Positions 45,219 through 54,835 of a stretch of 64,000 nucleotides of DNA are shown here, piece by piece; within the stretch, counting starts at the first letter, position 1, and the number at the start of each line of letters is the position of its first letter. The notes under the pieces are model-generated. The model was given only the letters and a program-made list of their open reading frames with translations, searched no databases and was not told the origin of the DNA. Source of the DNA: Halapricum hydrolyticum (GTDB lineage Archaea > Halobacteriota > Halobacteria > Halobacteriales > Haloarculaceae); contig JAOPKD010000002.1 of assembly GCA_025517565.1 (NCBI GenBank), positions 248,001-312,000 on the forward strand, read 5' to 3'. The translations under genes were made by a program, and so were the position numbers.

Positions 45219-45228
45219 TATTTAATCA
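45219..45228 (+). promoter_or_regulatory. TATA box of the AOR gene
   Basis: The stretch CTATTTAATC lies about 15-22 bp before the AOR ATG at 45241. Such spacing predicts a leaderless or nearly leaderless transcript. Confidence 0.55.
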
Positions 45229-45240
45229 TGAGGGATATAC

Positions 45241-47163
45241 ATGACGGAACTCGGCGGTTATCGCGATCGGGTCGCGCGCGTCGATCTGAGCGAGGGAGAC
45301 GTACAGTACGAGGGCGTCGACGACGAGGACGCCAGGAAGTACATCGGGGGGCGCGGTCTCGGCGTCAAGTACGTCTTCGAGCAGGGGCCGGACGTCGACC
45401 CGCTCGGTCCGGAGAACCTGCTGGCGTTCATGAACGGCCCGTTGACCGGGACGCAGACGACGATGAGCGGCCGGATGGCCGTCGTCACCAAGTCGCCGCT
45501 GACGAACACGGTCACCGACTCCCACCACGGCGGCTGGTCGGCCGCACGGCTCAAGTGGGCCGGCTTCGACGGCCTGCTTTTCGAAGGGCAGGCCGACGAA
45601 CCGGTTTACGCCTACGTCGAGGACGACGAGATCGAGTTGCGGGACGCCTCTCACCTCTGGGGGAAGACCGTCCACGAGGCCCGCGAGATCATCGAGGACG
45701 AACTCGACGGCGAGTACGGCAAGAACCTGAGCTTCATGGGGATCGGCCCCGGCGGCGAGAACGAGGTCCGGTTCGGCTGTATCATCAACGAGGACGACCG
45801 CGCGTCCGGTCGCGGCGGGACGGGCGCGGTCATGGGCTCGAAGAATCTCAAGGCCGTCGTCGTCAAGTCCGGCACCGACATGCCGAAACCGGCCGACAAG
45901 GAAACCTTCTCGGAGGGCCACAAGCGGGCGATGGAAGTCATCCGGGAGTCGGACGTGACTGCGCCTAACGAAGGCGGACTGTCGGTCTACGGGACGAACG
46001 TCCTGACGAACCTCACCGAGGAGATGGACGGGCTGCCGACCCGCAACGGTCGGTACACCTCGACGTCCGCGGAACGCGAGGACGACCCGAGCGAGCCGAA
46101 CATCGACGCCGAGAACACCTCCGGGGAGTGGGTCCGGGAGAACATCCTTGTCGACGAGCCGACCTGTCACTCCTGCCCGGTCGCCTGCAAGAAGGAAGTC
46201 GAAGTCGAGGTCGAACTCGGCGGCGAGGAACACCAGCTCCGGATGGAATCGCTGGAGTACGAGCCGGCCTTCTCCTTCGGGTCGAACTCGATGAACGACG
46301 ACGCCCGGGTCACGGCCGTCCTGATCGACCGCTGTAACAAGTACGGCATCGACGCCATCGAGTCGGGCAACATGCTCGCGATGGCCATGGAGATGACCGA
46401 AAAGGGTCAGGTCGAGGAGGGCATCGACTGGGGCGACCACGACGCCATGTACGAGATGCTGCGCAAGATCGCCGAGCGCGAGGGCGAGCTCGCGGACGCG
46501 CTGGCAAAAGGCGCGGCCGGCGCGGCCGAACGGTTCGACGCCGAGGACTCCCGGCTGGACGTGAAAAACCAGACCATCCCCGCCTACGACCCGCGTTCGA
46601 TGAAGGGTATGGCCATCGGCTACGCCACCTCCAACCGCGGTGCCTGTCATCTCCGGGGGTACACCCCGGCTGCGGAGATCCTGGGCATCCCCGAGGCCGT
46701 CGACCCGGCCGATCCGGAAGGCAAGGGCGAACTGCAGGTGACGTTCCAGGACCTGCACGCCATCTCCGATTCGTTCGACATCTGCAAGTTCAACGCCTTC
46801 GCGGAGGGCATCGAGGAGTACGTACTGCAGTACAACGGCATGACTGGCCGTGACGTGAGCGAGGAGGATCTCATCGAGGCCGGCAAGCGCATCTACACGC
46901 TGGAACGGTACTACAACAACCTGGTCGGCTTCGACGGCGACGACGACTCGCTGCCGGACCGGTTCGTCGAGGGCAGCGAAGACGCCATTCCCGGCATGGG
47001 AGCCGCGGAGGGCCAGCTCGCGGAACTCGATCAGCTCAAAGAGGAGTACTACGAGGCACGCCAGTGGGTCGACGGTGTCGTTCCCGACGAGCGCCTCGAC
47101 GAGCTCGACATCGCGATCGGTCCCGGAACCGGCGTCTCCGCCGGCGCGTCGGCTGACGACTGA
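45241..47163 (+). CDS. aor: Tungsten-type aldehyde:ferredoxin oxidoreductase
   Basis: A 640-aa enzyme of the AOR family, oxidising aldehydes to acids with ferredoxin as acceptor through a tungsto-bispterin and one 4Fe-4S cluster. Cluster ligands: CHSCPVACKK near residue 309 and a distal Cys in SFDICKFNAF near 518. Pterin-site stretches: GRGLGVKYVFEQGPDVDPLG near 38, PLTNTVTDSHHGGWSAARLK near 86, and GSNSMNDDARV near 344. Length fits family. The upstream TupABC transporter supports tungsten as the metal. The physiological aldehyde is unknown. Convergent with the DUF1952-like gene 36 bp away. Confidence 0.95.
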   Translation: MTELGGYRDRVARVDLSEGDVQYEGVDDEDARKYIGGRGLGVKYVFEQGPDVDPLGPENLLAFMNGPLTGTQTTMSGRMAVVTKSPLTNTVTDSHHGGWSAARLKWAGFDGLLFEGQADEPVYAYVEDDEIELRDASHLWGKTVHEAREIIEDELDGEYGKNLSFMGIGPGGENEVRFGCIINEDDRASGRGGTGAVMGSKNLKAVVVKSGTDMPKPADKETFSEGHKRAMEVIRESDVTAPNEGGLSVYGTNVLTNLTEEMDGLPTRNGRYTSTSAEREDDPSEPNIDAENTSGEWVRENILVDEPTCHSCPVACKKEVEVEVELGGEEHQLRMESLEYEPAFSFGSNSMNDDARVTAVLIDRCNKYGIDAIESGNMLAMAMEMTEKGQVEEGIDWGDHDAMYEMLRKIAEREGELADALAKGAAGAAERFDAEDSRLDVKNQTIPAYDPRSMKGMAIGYATSNRGACHLRGYTPAAEILGIPEAVDPADPEGKGELQVTFQDLHAISDSFDICKFNAFAEGIEEYVLQYNGMTGRDVSEEDLIEAGKRIYTLERYYNNLVGFDGDDDSLPDRFVEGSEDAIPGMGAAEGQLAELDQLKEEYYEARQWVDGVVPDERLDELDIAIGPGTGVSAGASADD

Positions 47164-47199
47164 TCGTAGCTCCAGGACGTCTGCAGTCCTTCGTCCGTC

Positions 47200-47457
47200 T
47201 CACCCGCCGGCCCGCATCGCCTTCTGCGCGAACGACTCGACGAGCGGCGGGACGGCTTCTTCGTCCCCTTCGACGACGACAGTTACCTCTGTGAGTTCGA
47301 TCGACGGGCCGATCTCGACGGTCTCAGTCGAGAGCGTCGCCGTCCAGTCCGGCCCCTCGACGGTCGTCTCGTCGATGATCTCGTCACCGAGTTCCGAGAG
47401 ATAATGGCGTGCTAACCGGGCGGATATGCCGCGAAAGGACCGTTCGATTCGTTCCAT
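47200..47457 (-). CDS. Small DUF1952-like protein next to AOR
   Basis: An 85-aa protein (MERIERSFRGISARLARHYL at its start) ending FAQKAMRAGG. It resembles, by pattern recall, the DUF1952 domain that in Thermus is fused to the C-terminus of a MoaD-like protein. Here MoaD-like and DUF1952-like parts are separate genes on the same strand, with the 127-aa gene between. This suggests a role in tungsto/molybdopterin maturation or sulfur transfer, but it remains inference. Confidence 0.55.
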   Translation of the reverse strand: MERIERSFRGISARLARHYLSELGDEIIDETTVEGPDWTATLSTETVEIGPSIELTEVTVVVEGDEEAVPPLVESFAQKAMRAGG

Positions 47458-47464
47458 TCCGTAT

Positions 47465-47848
47465 TCACTCGCCGAACCGGATCCCGTCTTCGACGATCCT
47501 CGCGTTGCGCTCCCGGCTCATGTGCTCGGCGAGGTCGTCGTGGTCGTACAGTTGGGCGATGAGGTCCGCATAGAGGTTGCGCCACGCGATCGCGTAGATG
47601 GGCGACTGGCCCCACGCGCGCAGTTCGACGACGTGCTCGTCGTAGCGTTCGTGGCGGTCTTCGAGGACTTCGACGGCGTCCGCGACCGCCCCGGCGGCGT
47701 CGCGGTCAGACTCCGCCGTCTCGATGGCTTCGTTGATGCGCTCTTGCCAGGACGCGACGACGCGTTGCATGTCCGGTCCGGCGTCGATACCCTCCTCCGG
47801 CAGGGCGTCGAGAATCGGCTGCGGGACGCCGAGTGAAACAGTGTCCAT
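47465..47848 (-). CDS. Unknown 127-aa protein in the tungsten locus
   Basis: I do not recognise the family. The protein is acidic and helical, with the stretch EVLEDRHERYDEHVVELRAW near residue 59 and SPIYAIAWRNLYADLIAQLY near 82. No metal motif or TM segment is seen. It ends 7 bp before the DUF1952-like gene and begins about 65 bp after the MoaD-like gene, so all three are probably one transcript. Confidence 0.65.
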   Translation of the reverse strand: MDTVSLGVPQPILDALPEEGIDAGPDMQRVVASWQERINEAIETAESDRDAAGAVADAVEVLEDRHERYDEHVVELRAWGQSPIYAIAWRNLYADLIAQLYDHDDLAEHMSRERNARIVEDGIRFGE

Positions 47849-47913
47849 AACCGACGTACAGACGGCTAATTCAAATAGCTTCGCCAGCCGTTCGAGCCGA
47901 CGTAACTCTCTGA

Positions 47914-48189
47914 CTACCCACCAGCGACCGGCGGAAACAGACTGAGCGTCTCGCCACCCGACAGCTCCGTGTCGAGTCCGTCGATGTGGGCCACGTCTCT
48001 CCCGTTTCGCATGACAGTGATGTACTCCCGGAGCGACCCGTCCTCGCCGTGGAGTTCGAGCCCGGGATACTCGGCGGTGAGCGCTTCGAGCACGTCGCCA
48101 ACGGTCGAGACGTCGTCGTACTCCCTGACGATCGTCTTCTGACCCACCACTTCGCGGAAACTGGCGAAAAACCGCAACGTGAGTTCCAT
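47914..48189 (-). CDS. MoaD/SAMP-like ubiquitin-fold protein
   Basis: A 91-aa beta-grasp protein ending PPVAGG, the Gly-Gly tail used in thiocarboxylate formation or isopeptide conjugation. Family features: ELTLRFFASFREVVGQKTI at the N-terminus, STVGDVLEALTAEYPGLE near residue 28, VMRNGRDVAHIDGLDTELS and GGETLSLFPPVAGG. Similar to haloarchaeal SAMP1 and to MoaD, and could serve tungsto/molybdopterin sulfuration, sampylation or both. Start at MELTLRFF; MAFEVVDPN nine codons upstream is also possible. Divergent from purL. Confidence 0.9.
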   Translation of the reverse strand: MELTLRFFASFREVVGQKTIVREYDDVSTVGDVLEALTAEYPGLELHGEDGSLREYITVMRNGRDVAHIDGLDTELSGGETLSLFPPVAGG

Positions 48190-48369
48190 ATTCGGATCGA
48201 CGACTTCGAACGCCATAAATACGTCCCGGAGCCGCACGTCGAGTGTCCGAAGCCGCCTCAGAGATGTCGACCGAGAGCAGACGTGGGGGCGCCGACCGGC
48301 AGATCGGCTCGGTTCGAGAGCTTCACGGGATAGAAAGCGCTTTTGGTCGGCCCGCGCGAGGGTCCGGTA

Positions 48370-50496
48370 ATGAGTCTCAGCGACCCGGATCGCGAACTCG
48401 TGACCGACCATCTCGGTCGCGAGCCCACCCAGGCGGAGCAAGCCCTCTTCGAGAACCTCTGGAGCGAGCACTGCGCGTATCGCTCTTCGCGCCCGCTGTT
48501 GGGCGCGTTCGAGACCGACGGCGAGAACGTTATCGTCCCGCCCGGCGACGACGCTGGCGTGGTCGCGATCCCGTCCGAGGACGGCGAAGACACCTACATC
48601 GCCATGGGGATCGAGAGTCACAACCACCCCAGCTACGTCGATCCCTTCGACGGCGCGGCCACGGGCGTCGGCGGGATCGTCCGCGACATCCTCTCGATGG
48701 GTGCGTACCCGATCGCGCTGACCGACAGCCTCTATTTCGGTGACTTCGAGAGGGAGTACCCCCGCTATCTCTTCGAGGGGGTCGTCGAGGGGATCTCGCA
48801 TTACGGCAACAGCATCGGCGTCCCCACGGTCGCCGGCAGCGTCGCCTTCCACGACGGCTACGAGGGTAACCCCCTGGTGAACGTCGCCTGCGTGGGGCTG
48901 ACCGACTCCGACCGACTCGTCACCGCAGAGGCACAGGAGCCCGGCAACAAGCTCGTCCTCGTGGGCCGAGAAACCGGCCGTGACGGCATGGGTGGCGCTT
49001 CCTTCGCGAGCGAAGACCTCGCCGAGGACGCCGAGACCGAGGACCGCCCCGCGGTCCAGGTCGGCGATCCCTACAGCGAGAAGCTCCTGATCGAGTGCAA
49101 CGAGCAACTGATTGACGAGGACCTGATCGAATCGGCCCGCGACCTCGGCGCGGCCGGACTGGGCGGGGCGTCCTCGGAACTGGTCGCGAAAGGCGGGCTC
49201 GGAGCCGCGATCGAACTCGAACGGGTCCATCAGCGCGAACCCGGGATGAACGGCACCGAGATCCTGCTGTCGGAGTCTCAGGAGCGGATGGTCTACGAAG
49301 TCAGGCCCGACGACGTCGACCGCGTCAGCGAGATCGCCGAGCGCTACGACCTGCAAGCCTCTCTCATCGGCGAGACGACAGAGGACGGGATCTACCACTG
49401 CACCTTCGAGGGCGAGACGGTCGTCGAGGCCGACGCGGAATTCCTCGGCGAGGGTGCACCGATGAACGACCTCGATCACGTCGAGCCGGCCCAGCCCGAG
49501 CGTGACCTGCCCGAACTCGATCTCGAAACGGCTTTCGAGACTGTCGTCGGGTCACCAAACACCGCGAGCAAACGCTGGGTCTACCGCCAGTACGACCACG
49601 AAGTGCAGGTCCGGACGGCCACGCCGCCGGGCGACGACGCGGCCGTTCTATCTATCCGGAAAGCAGAACAGGGACTGGCGATCTCGGCCGGTGCGGACCC
49701 CAACTGGACGGCCGCGGCACCCTACGAGGGCGCTCGTGCGGTCGGACTGGAGAACGCGACCAACATCGCCGCGAAGGGTGCGACCCCACTGGCCGCAGTT
49801 GACTGTCTCAACGGCGGCAACCCCGAGAAGTCAGACGTCTACGGCGGGTTCAAGGCGATCGTCGACGGGCTGGCCGACATCTGTTCGACGCTCGAGACAC
49901 CGGTCGTCGGCGGTAACGTCTCGCTGTACAACGACTCCGTCGAGGGACCGATCCCGCCGACGCCGACGCTGACGATGGTCGGCACGAAAGATGGCTACGA
50001 CGCCCCACCGATGGCACTATCCGGCGACGGGACGCTGCTTCTGGTCGGCGGGACCGACGACGAGCCCGCCCTCGGTGGTTCCGAGCTACTCGCCCAACTT
50101 GGCGGGAGCGATCGCTTCCCCGAACTCCCGGCGGATCCCGCCGAGTTGATCGAGACGATCGCCAAGGTCGCGGACTTCGAGAGCACGCTGGCGACCCACG
50201 ACGTCAGCCACGGTGGCCTGGCGGTCACGCTCGCGGAGATGGTCTCCGACGACGCCGGGGTGGACGTGACCGTCGAGAGTCCGATCGCCCTGTTCGACGA
50301 ACAGCCCGGCCGGGTCGTCGTCGAAACGACCGACCCCGAGGCCGTACGCGAGGCGTTCGACGGCGTCGCCCCCGTCCAGGAGCTGGGAGAGGCGACGTCC
50401 GACGGCACGCTCTCGATCGCGGCCGGCGAAGCGTCGCTGGCCGCCGACGCGGCCGACGTGGCCGAGTTGCGTGGCGTCATCGAAGAGGAGCTGTAG
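48370..50496 (+). CDS. purL: Phosphoribosylformylglycinamidine synthase subunit PurL
   Basis: A 708-aa enzyme that converts FGAR to FGAM in purine synthesis, with glutamine supplied by PurQ/PurS encoded elsewhere. Characteristic motifs: [20 protein letters not shown] near residue 26, [20 protein letters not shown] near 82, [17 protein letters not shown], and the second-half [15 protein letters not shown] segments (about 422 and 513). Two AIRS-like repeats make up the length. Start at [11 protein letters not shown]. Divergent from the MoaD-like gene. Confidence 0.96.
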   Translation: MSLSDPDRELVTDHLGREPTQAEQALFENLWSEHCAYRSSRPLLGAFETDGENVIVPPGDDAGVVAIPSEDGEDTYIAMGIESHNHPSYVDPFDGAATGVGGIVRDILSMGAYPIALTDSLYFGDFEREYPRYLFEGVVEGISHYGNSIGVPTVAGSVAFHDGYEGNPLVNVACVGLTDSDRLVTAEAQEPGNKLVLVGRETGRDGMGGASFASEDLAEDAETEDRPAVQVGDPYSEKLLIECNEQLIDEDLIESARDLGAAGLGGASSELVAKGGLGAAIELERVHQREPGMNGTEILLSESQERMVYEVRPDDVDRVSEIAERYDLQASLIGETTEDGIYHCTFEGETVVEADAEFLGEGAPMNDLDHVEPAQPERDLPELDLETAFETVVGSPNTASKRWVYRQYDHEVQVRTATPPGDDAAVLSIRKAEQGLAISAGADPNWTAAAPYEGARAVGLENATNIAAKGATPLAAVDCLNGGNPEKSDVYGGFKAIVDGLADICSTLETPVVGGNVSLYNDSVEGPIPPTPTLTMVGTKDGYDAPPMALSGDGTLLLVGGTDDEPALGGSELLAQLGGSDRFPELPADPAELIETIAKVADFESTLATHDVSHGGLAVTLAEMVSDDAGVDVTVESPIALFDEQPGRVVVETTDPEAVREAFDGVAPVQELGEATSDGTLSIAAGEASLAADAADVAELRGVIEEEL

Positions 50497-50590
50497 GTTT
50501 CTGCTGGAGGCGTCGAGAGTCGTCCTGGTGCCGTCGACAGGATCGAAGACGAACTGTGGGTTTTTGTCGATAGTGGTCGAATCGCTGCCC

Positions 50591-51028
50591 ATGAATGAGA
50601 GATCCCCGCTGGAACGGGCTCGTGAGAACCTCACCGGGATCGTCTCCGTACTCGTCACCGGGATCTGGCTCGCCGCGATGTTCACTGGACAGGGGTGGTG
50701 GCTCCCGTTCATGTTGTTCGGGTACATCGTGATCGTCCCGCTGACGGCGCTCCTGTTCGGCGACGAGGACGACGTCGCCGAGTGGTGGGACGATGAGGAC
50801 AGTGTCGAGAGCACGAAAGCGAAAGAGCACACCGACGACCAGCTCGACGCCCTGGAGACGCTGCGCGAACGATACGCCCGCGGTGAACTCACCGACGAGC
50901 AGTTCGAACGCAAGGTCGAGCGGCTGCTCGAAACGGAGACGCTCGAAGACATCGAGGACCGATCCCGCGCCGCGTCAAGCCGCGAAGACCCGGCGGGCGA
51001 TCGGGAACCGGAACGGGAGTTCTCGTAG
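50591..51028 (+). CDS. SHOCT domain membrane protein
   Basis: A 145-aa protein with two TM segments near residues 15-55 (GIVSVLVTGIWLAAMFTG; MLFGYIVIVPLTALLFG) and a C-terminal SHOCT helix-pair, LETLRERYARGELTDEQFER, near residue 89, followed by a charged tail. SHOCT-bearing membrane proteins are widespread in haloarchaea with unknown role. It starts at the ATG at 50591, 94 bp after purL, and precedes the aminotransferase gene. Confidence 0.82.
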   Translation: MNERSPLERARENLTGIVSVLVTGIWLAAMFTGQGWWLPFMLFGYIVIVPLTALLFGDEDDVAEWWDDEDSVESTKAKEHTDDQLDALETLRERYARGELTDEQFERKVERLLETETLEDIEDRSRAASSREDPAGDREPEREFS

Positions 51029-51073
51029 TCGCGATCATCAACAGTTATCGCCCTCCCGCCCTCGAAGGCAGGT

Positions 51074-52195
51074 ATGACCGACTTCTCACGGCGAGTCGAA
51101 CAGGTGTCGATCTCGGGGATCCGCGAGGTGTTCGAGGCCGCGGGCGAGGACGCGATCAACCTCGGACTCGGACAGCCGGACTTTCCGACGCCCGAGCACG
51201 CCCGCCAGGCCGCCATCGAAGCGATCCGGGCCGGCGACGCCGACGGCTACACCTCGAACAAGGGGACCCGCGAACTCCGGGAGGCGATCAGCGCGAAACA
51301 CGCCCGGGACAACGACCTCGACGTCGATCCCGAGGACGTCATCGCGACAGCGGGCGGCAGCGAGGCGCTGCACCTCGCCCTGGAGGCACACGTCGACGCG
51401 GGCGAGGAAGTGATCTTCCCGGACCCGGGCTTCGTCTCCTACGACGCGCTGACCCGCCTCGCCGACGGCACCCCCAGGCCCGTCCCGCTACGGGAGGATC
51501 TGACGCTCGATCCCGAAACGGTCGAGGAGGCGATCACCGACGACACCGCCGCGTTCGTGGTCAACAGCCCCGCCAATCCGACGGGTGCAGCCCAGTCGCC
51601 CGCGGACATGCGGGAGTTCGCCCGGATCGCCGACGAACACGACGTGCTCTGTATCACCGACGAGGTGTACGAACACATCGTCTTCGAGGGCGAGCACCGC
51701 TCGCCGCTGGAGTTCTCAGAGGAGGGCAACGTCGTCCTGATCAACGCCTGCTCGAAGACCTACTCGATGACCGGGTGGCGGCTCGGCTGGGTCACCGGTC
51801 CGACCGACCGGATCGAGCGGATGTTGCGCGTCCACCAGTACATCCAGGCCTGTGCCAGCGCACCCGCCCAGTACGCCGCCGAGGCCGCACTGTCGGGTCC
51901 ACAGGACGCCGTCGGGGAGATGGTCACCGCCTTCCAGCGGCGGCGAGACGTCCTGCTCGACGGCTTCGACGACATGGGACTGACGTATCCGACCCCGAAG
52001 GGCGCGTTCTACGCGATGCCGAAGGTACCCGACGGCTGGGTCGAGGAAGTGCTCGACCGCGGTGTCGTGGTCGTGCCCGGCGACGCCTTCGGCCAGCACG
52101 GCGAGGGGTACGCCCGGATCTCGTACGCGACCGGGATCGAAGAGCTGAAAGACGCGATCGAGATCATGGACGACGCGACGCGGGCGATCCGGTAG
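51074..52195 (+). CDS. Pyridoxal-phosphate aminotransferase (class I/II)
   Basis: A 373-aa aminotransferase of fold type I. The start MTDFSRRVEQVSISGIREVF fits the family. Binding site stretches are NLGLGQPDFPTPEHARQAAI near residue 30, VVNSPANPTGAAQSPADM near 157, and the catalytic Lys in CSKTYSMTGWRLGWVTG near 224. Length matches aspartate or related aminotransferases; exact substrate not resolved. 45 bp after the SHOCT gene. Confidence 0.9.
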   Translation: MTDFSRRVEQVSISGIREVFEAAGEDAINLGLGQPDFPTPEHARQAAIEAIRAGDADGYTSNKGTRELREAISAKHARDNDLDVDPEDVIATAGGSEALHLALEAHVDAGEEVIFPDPGFVSYDALTRLADGTPRPVPLREDLTLDPETVEEAITDDTAAFVVNSPANPTGAAQSPADMREFARIADEHDVLCITDEVYEHIVFEGEHRSPLEFSEEGNVVLINACSKTYSMTGWRLGWVTGPTDRIERMLRVHQYIQACASAPAQYAAEAALSGPQDAVGEMVTAFQRRRDVLLDGFDDMGLTYPTPKGAFYAMPKVPDGWVEEVLDRGVVVVPGDAFGQHGEGYARISYATGIEELKDAIEIMDDATRAIR

Positions 52196-52303
52196 CTCGT
52201 CGTTTCCGGTTTTCTTCGCAGCAATGCACACGGTCGTAGATTTGGACCCGATGCCAGACGTGCTCACGGTGTTGCGCGCGTCTGCCGTGGTTCACATCCT
52301 GGC

Positions 52304-52335
52304 TCGCAGCAGTCGCTCGCGAGTTTGCGAGCGAC
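52304..52335 (-). terminator. Hairpin downstream of tRNA-Glu
   Basis: GTCGCTCGC and GCGAGCGAC form a 9-bp stem with a 6-base loop at about 52312-52335, just beyond the 3' end of the minus-strand tRNA. It is also downstream of the aminotransferase gene. Confidence 0.45.
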
Positions 52336-52339
52336 AGAA

Positions 52340-52414
<75 letters not shown>

Positions 52415-52443
52415 GTTCGACATCGGGAACGATGGCTTGCGGG

Positions 52444-52452
52444 TTTATAAAT
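52444..52452 (-). promoter_or_regulatory. TATA box of tRNA-Glu
   Basis: TTTATAAAT (ATTTATAAA on the transcribed strand) lies about 30 bp upstream of the tRNA 5' end, the expected archaeal spacing. Confidence 0.65.
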
Positions 52453-52576
52453 TACACCAATCGGAGCGAGCACGGGTCGTGCTACACTATCTCGCAGACG
52501 GGAGCAGGACCGCGACGACGAGCGGAGCGTCGATCGCTGTCGCAACATCCATACCCACTGGGAGATACCGACGCGT

Positions 52577-53035
52577 ATGGGACTGTTCGATCGGCTGTTC
52601 GGCTCGTCCGCGGGCACGTCGCGGGTCGCACTGCTCGTCGACGGGCCGAACGTTCTCCGCGAGGAGTTCGACGTCGACCTGGACGACCTCCGGGACGTCG
52701 CGAGCGCACGTGGCCGACTCGTGAGGACGCGACTATATCTCGACGAACACGCGACCCCCGGACTGATCCAGGCGGCCGAGGCCCGCGGGTTCGAGGTCGT
52801 CACGACCAGCGGCGACGTCGACGTCAAACTTGCCGTCGACGCGGCAGCCATCGCCGCCCGCGGTGACGCCGACGTGCTGGCGATCGCCTCCCGCGACACC
52901 GACTTCAAACCGGTGCTGGAACTCGCCGCACGCGAGGGGCTCCGGACGGTCGCGATCGCACCCGGCACGTACGGCCGCTCCGACGCGCTTCGGAACGCCG
53001 CTCACGAGGCAGTCACGCTTGACGGCGAAAGCTGA
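52577..53035 (+). CDS. NYN domain protein (LabA/PIN-like predicted RNase)
   Basis: A 152-aa protein with the NYN fold, a PIN-like metal-dependent nuclease relative. Acidic residues fit the active site: LLVDGPNVLREEF near residue 20, TSGDVDVKLAVDA near 77 and VLAIASRDTDFKPVLE near 97, followed by GLRTVAIAPGTYGRSDAL. The role is unknown but RNA processing is likely. It is divergent from tRNA-Glu. Confidence 0.85.
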   Translation: MGLFDRLFGSSAGTSRVALLVDGPNVLREEFDVDLDDLRDVASARGRLVRTRLYLDEHATPGLIQAAEARGFEVVTTSGDVDVKLAVDAAAIAARGDADVLAIASRDTDFKPVLELAAREGLRTVAIAPGTYGRSDALRNAAHEAVTLDGES

Positions 53036-53106
53036 CATCTATCTCTACAGACCGGCAAAAAGAGGAGCTCAGCGACGGACTCCGATCGATTCACGACCTG
53101 TGGAAT

Positions 53107-53116
53107 CTTTTATTAG
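53107..53116 (+). promoter_or_regulatory. TATA box of the DUF1508 repeat gene
   Basis: An A/T-rich CTTTTATTAG stretch lies about 25-35 bp before the ATG at 53142, typical of a leaderless haloarchaeal promoter. Confidence 0.5.
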
Positions 53117-53141
53117 GTTAGCCTGAGATATCTTCAGTAGT

Positions 53142-54665
53142 ATGGGAACGAATACCTCTCAAGGTCCGTTGTACAGCTTCTATCGAAATCGGGTCGGCGA
53201 GCCGGACACCGACGACGAGGTTCGCGGCTACTGGGTGTTCCTGATCGGCTTGCTCCTCGGGGTCGCCGGGCTCGTCCTGTTTTTCCTCAGCGAGTCTGCG
53301 GTCGGAGCCGACGGGTTCACGCTCCGTGAGGGAAGTATCATGCTACTGGCGGTCGGGCTGTCGATGCTCGTCGCCGGACCAGTGATTCGGCTCCCACTGC
53401 AGTCGTGGGCGACCTACGCGGCGTATCTCGGCCAGGCGGTCTGTTTCGCTGCCGTCGCCTGGTTCACCGTCGTCTTCCCGACCGACTGGCCGACGCTCAC
53501 CGGCAACCAGCCAGTGATCTTTCTGTATGCCGCCGGGCTGGCGATCATCACGCTGGCCGGCGTCGCCGGTTCGGTCATCGGCGGGGCGACTCGCGAAGCG
53601 CTCGAAACCAGCGAACAACGCACCTCGGAACTTGAAGCCGAGTTGGAGGCGACACGACAGGAGCGCGAAACCATCCAGTCGGAGCTGACCTCCGACCTCG
53701 AAGAACTCGAAGGACTCGTCGATTCGCTACACACCAGTCAGGCACAGTTCGAGCTATACGAGGACCGGGCAGCGCAGTGGCGCTGGCGGCTGCGCCACCG
53801 CAACGGGAACGTCATCGCCGACAGCGGCGAGAGTTACACCCGCAAGCACAACGCGAAAAAGGGGATGGCGAGCGTTAGACGTAACGCCCTCGGCGCGACG
53901 CTGCTGGAGATCGTCCCCGAACCACAGGAAGAGCCCGAGGATGCGCTCGAAGCGGCCCCGCTCATTCCAGACATGAACGACGAGAGCCGGGCGACGTTCG
54001 AGTTGTACGAGGACAGCGCCGGACAGTGGCGCTGGCGGCTGGTCCACGACAACGGCAACGTCATCGCCGACAGCGGTGAAGGCTACTCCAGCAAACAGAA
54101 AGCGCGACAGGGGATCGACAGCGTCAAAGGGAACGCTGGCCCGGCCAGTTACCTGCAGTTCGATCCGGCGTCGTTCGAGATCTACCGCGACAGTGCTGGC
54201 GAGTGGCGGTTCCGCCTGCTCCATCGCAACGGGAACATCCTCGCGGCGGCTAGCGAAGGGTACACCCGCCGGCGAGACGCCAAACGGGCTGTCGACTCGT
54301 TGCGAGAGGACGTCTCGGACGACCGGTTCGAGACCTACGAGGACAACCGCGGCGAAACCCGCTGGCGCTGGCGGGCCGCAAACGGTGAGATCGTCGCCAC
54401 GAGCGGCGAGGGATACAGCTCCAGATCGGACGCCGAAGAGGCAGTCGAGCGCGTCCAGCGTCTCGCGCCCGAGGCAGACGCGCTCGATGTCGGGCTCGCG
54501 GCGTTCGAGGTCTTCGAGGATGAGGGAGAGGAATGGCGCTGGCGGCTGCGCCACCGCAACGGGAACGTCATCGCCGACAGCGGCGAGGGCTACGCGGAGC
54601 GCAACAAGGTCCACGACGCCATCGAGAGCGTCAAGAAGAACGCTCCCGGGGCCGACATCGAATAG
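53142..54665 (+). CDS. Membrane protein with five DUF1508 repeats
   Basis: A 507-aa protein. Residues about 25-145 carry four TM segments, 150-195 a coiled coil (RTSELEAELEATRQERETI), and from 202 onward there are five copies of a about 50-residue DUF1508 module, starting near 202, 285, 344, 396 and 455. The consensus is FELYEDxAGxWRWRLxHRNG then NVIADSGEGYxxKxxAxxGI. Isolated DUF1508 proteins (for example HVO_2922) usually have one or two copies. The function of DUF1508 is not known. Most copies are strongly alike, so recent duplication is likely. Confidence 0.85.
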   Translation: MGTNTSQGPLYSFYRNRVGEPDTDDEVRGYWVFLIGLLLGVAGLVLFFLSESAVGADGFTLREGSIMLLAVGLSMLVAGPVIRLPLQSWATYAAYLGQAVCFAAVAWFTVVFPTDWPTLTGNQPVIFLYAAGLAIITLAGVAGSVIGGATREALETSEQRTSELEAELEATRQERETIQSELTSDLEELEGLVDSLHTSQAQFELYEDRAAQWRWRLRHRNGNVIADSGESYTRKHNAKKGMASVRRNALGATLLEIVPEPQEEPEDALEAAPLIPDMNDESRATFELYEDSAGQWRWRLVHDNGNVIADSGEGYSSKQKARQGIDSVKGNAGPASYLQFDPASFEIYRDSAGEWRFRLLHRNGNILAAASEGYTRRRDAKRAVDSLREDVSDDRFETYEDNRGETRWRWRAANGEIVATSGEGYSSRSDAEEAVERVQRLAPEADALDVGLAAFEVFEDEGEEWRWRLRHRNGNVIADSGEGYAERNKVHDAIESVKKNAPGADIE

Positions 54666-54835
54666 GGGTCCAGCCGAGCACTCCCGTCGCGTAGCTACTT
54701 TCTCGAATATTAAGACTGTCAGCGTTCGCGACTACGGCTTTGCTGGCGTTCGCGACACTGCCGTCGCTCACCGTCTACGACGTCCCGGTGAAGGCTCACT
54801 ATCAGCCATTGCGACGAGAAGCACTTAAACGATCG

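Noticed and set aside
48190..49479. Upstream extension of the MoaD-like frame to 521 aa over the purL start
   Set aside because: The extra residues are antisense to purL and non-conserved-looking; only the last 91 aa form the beta-grasp protein.
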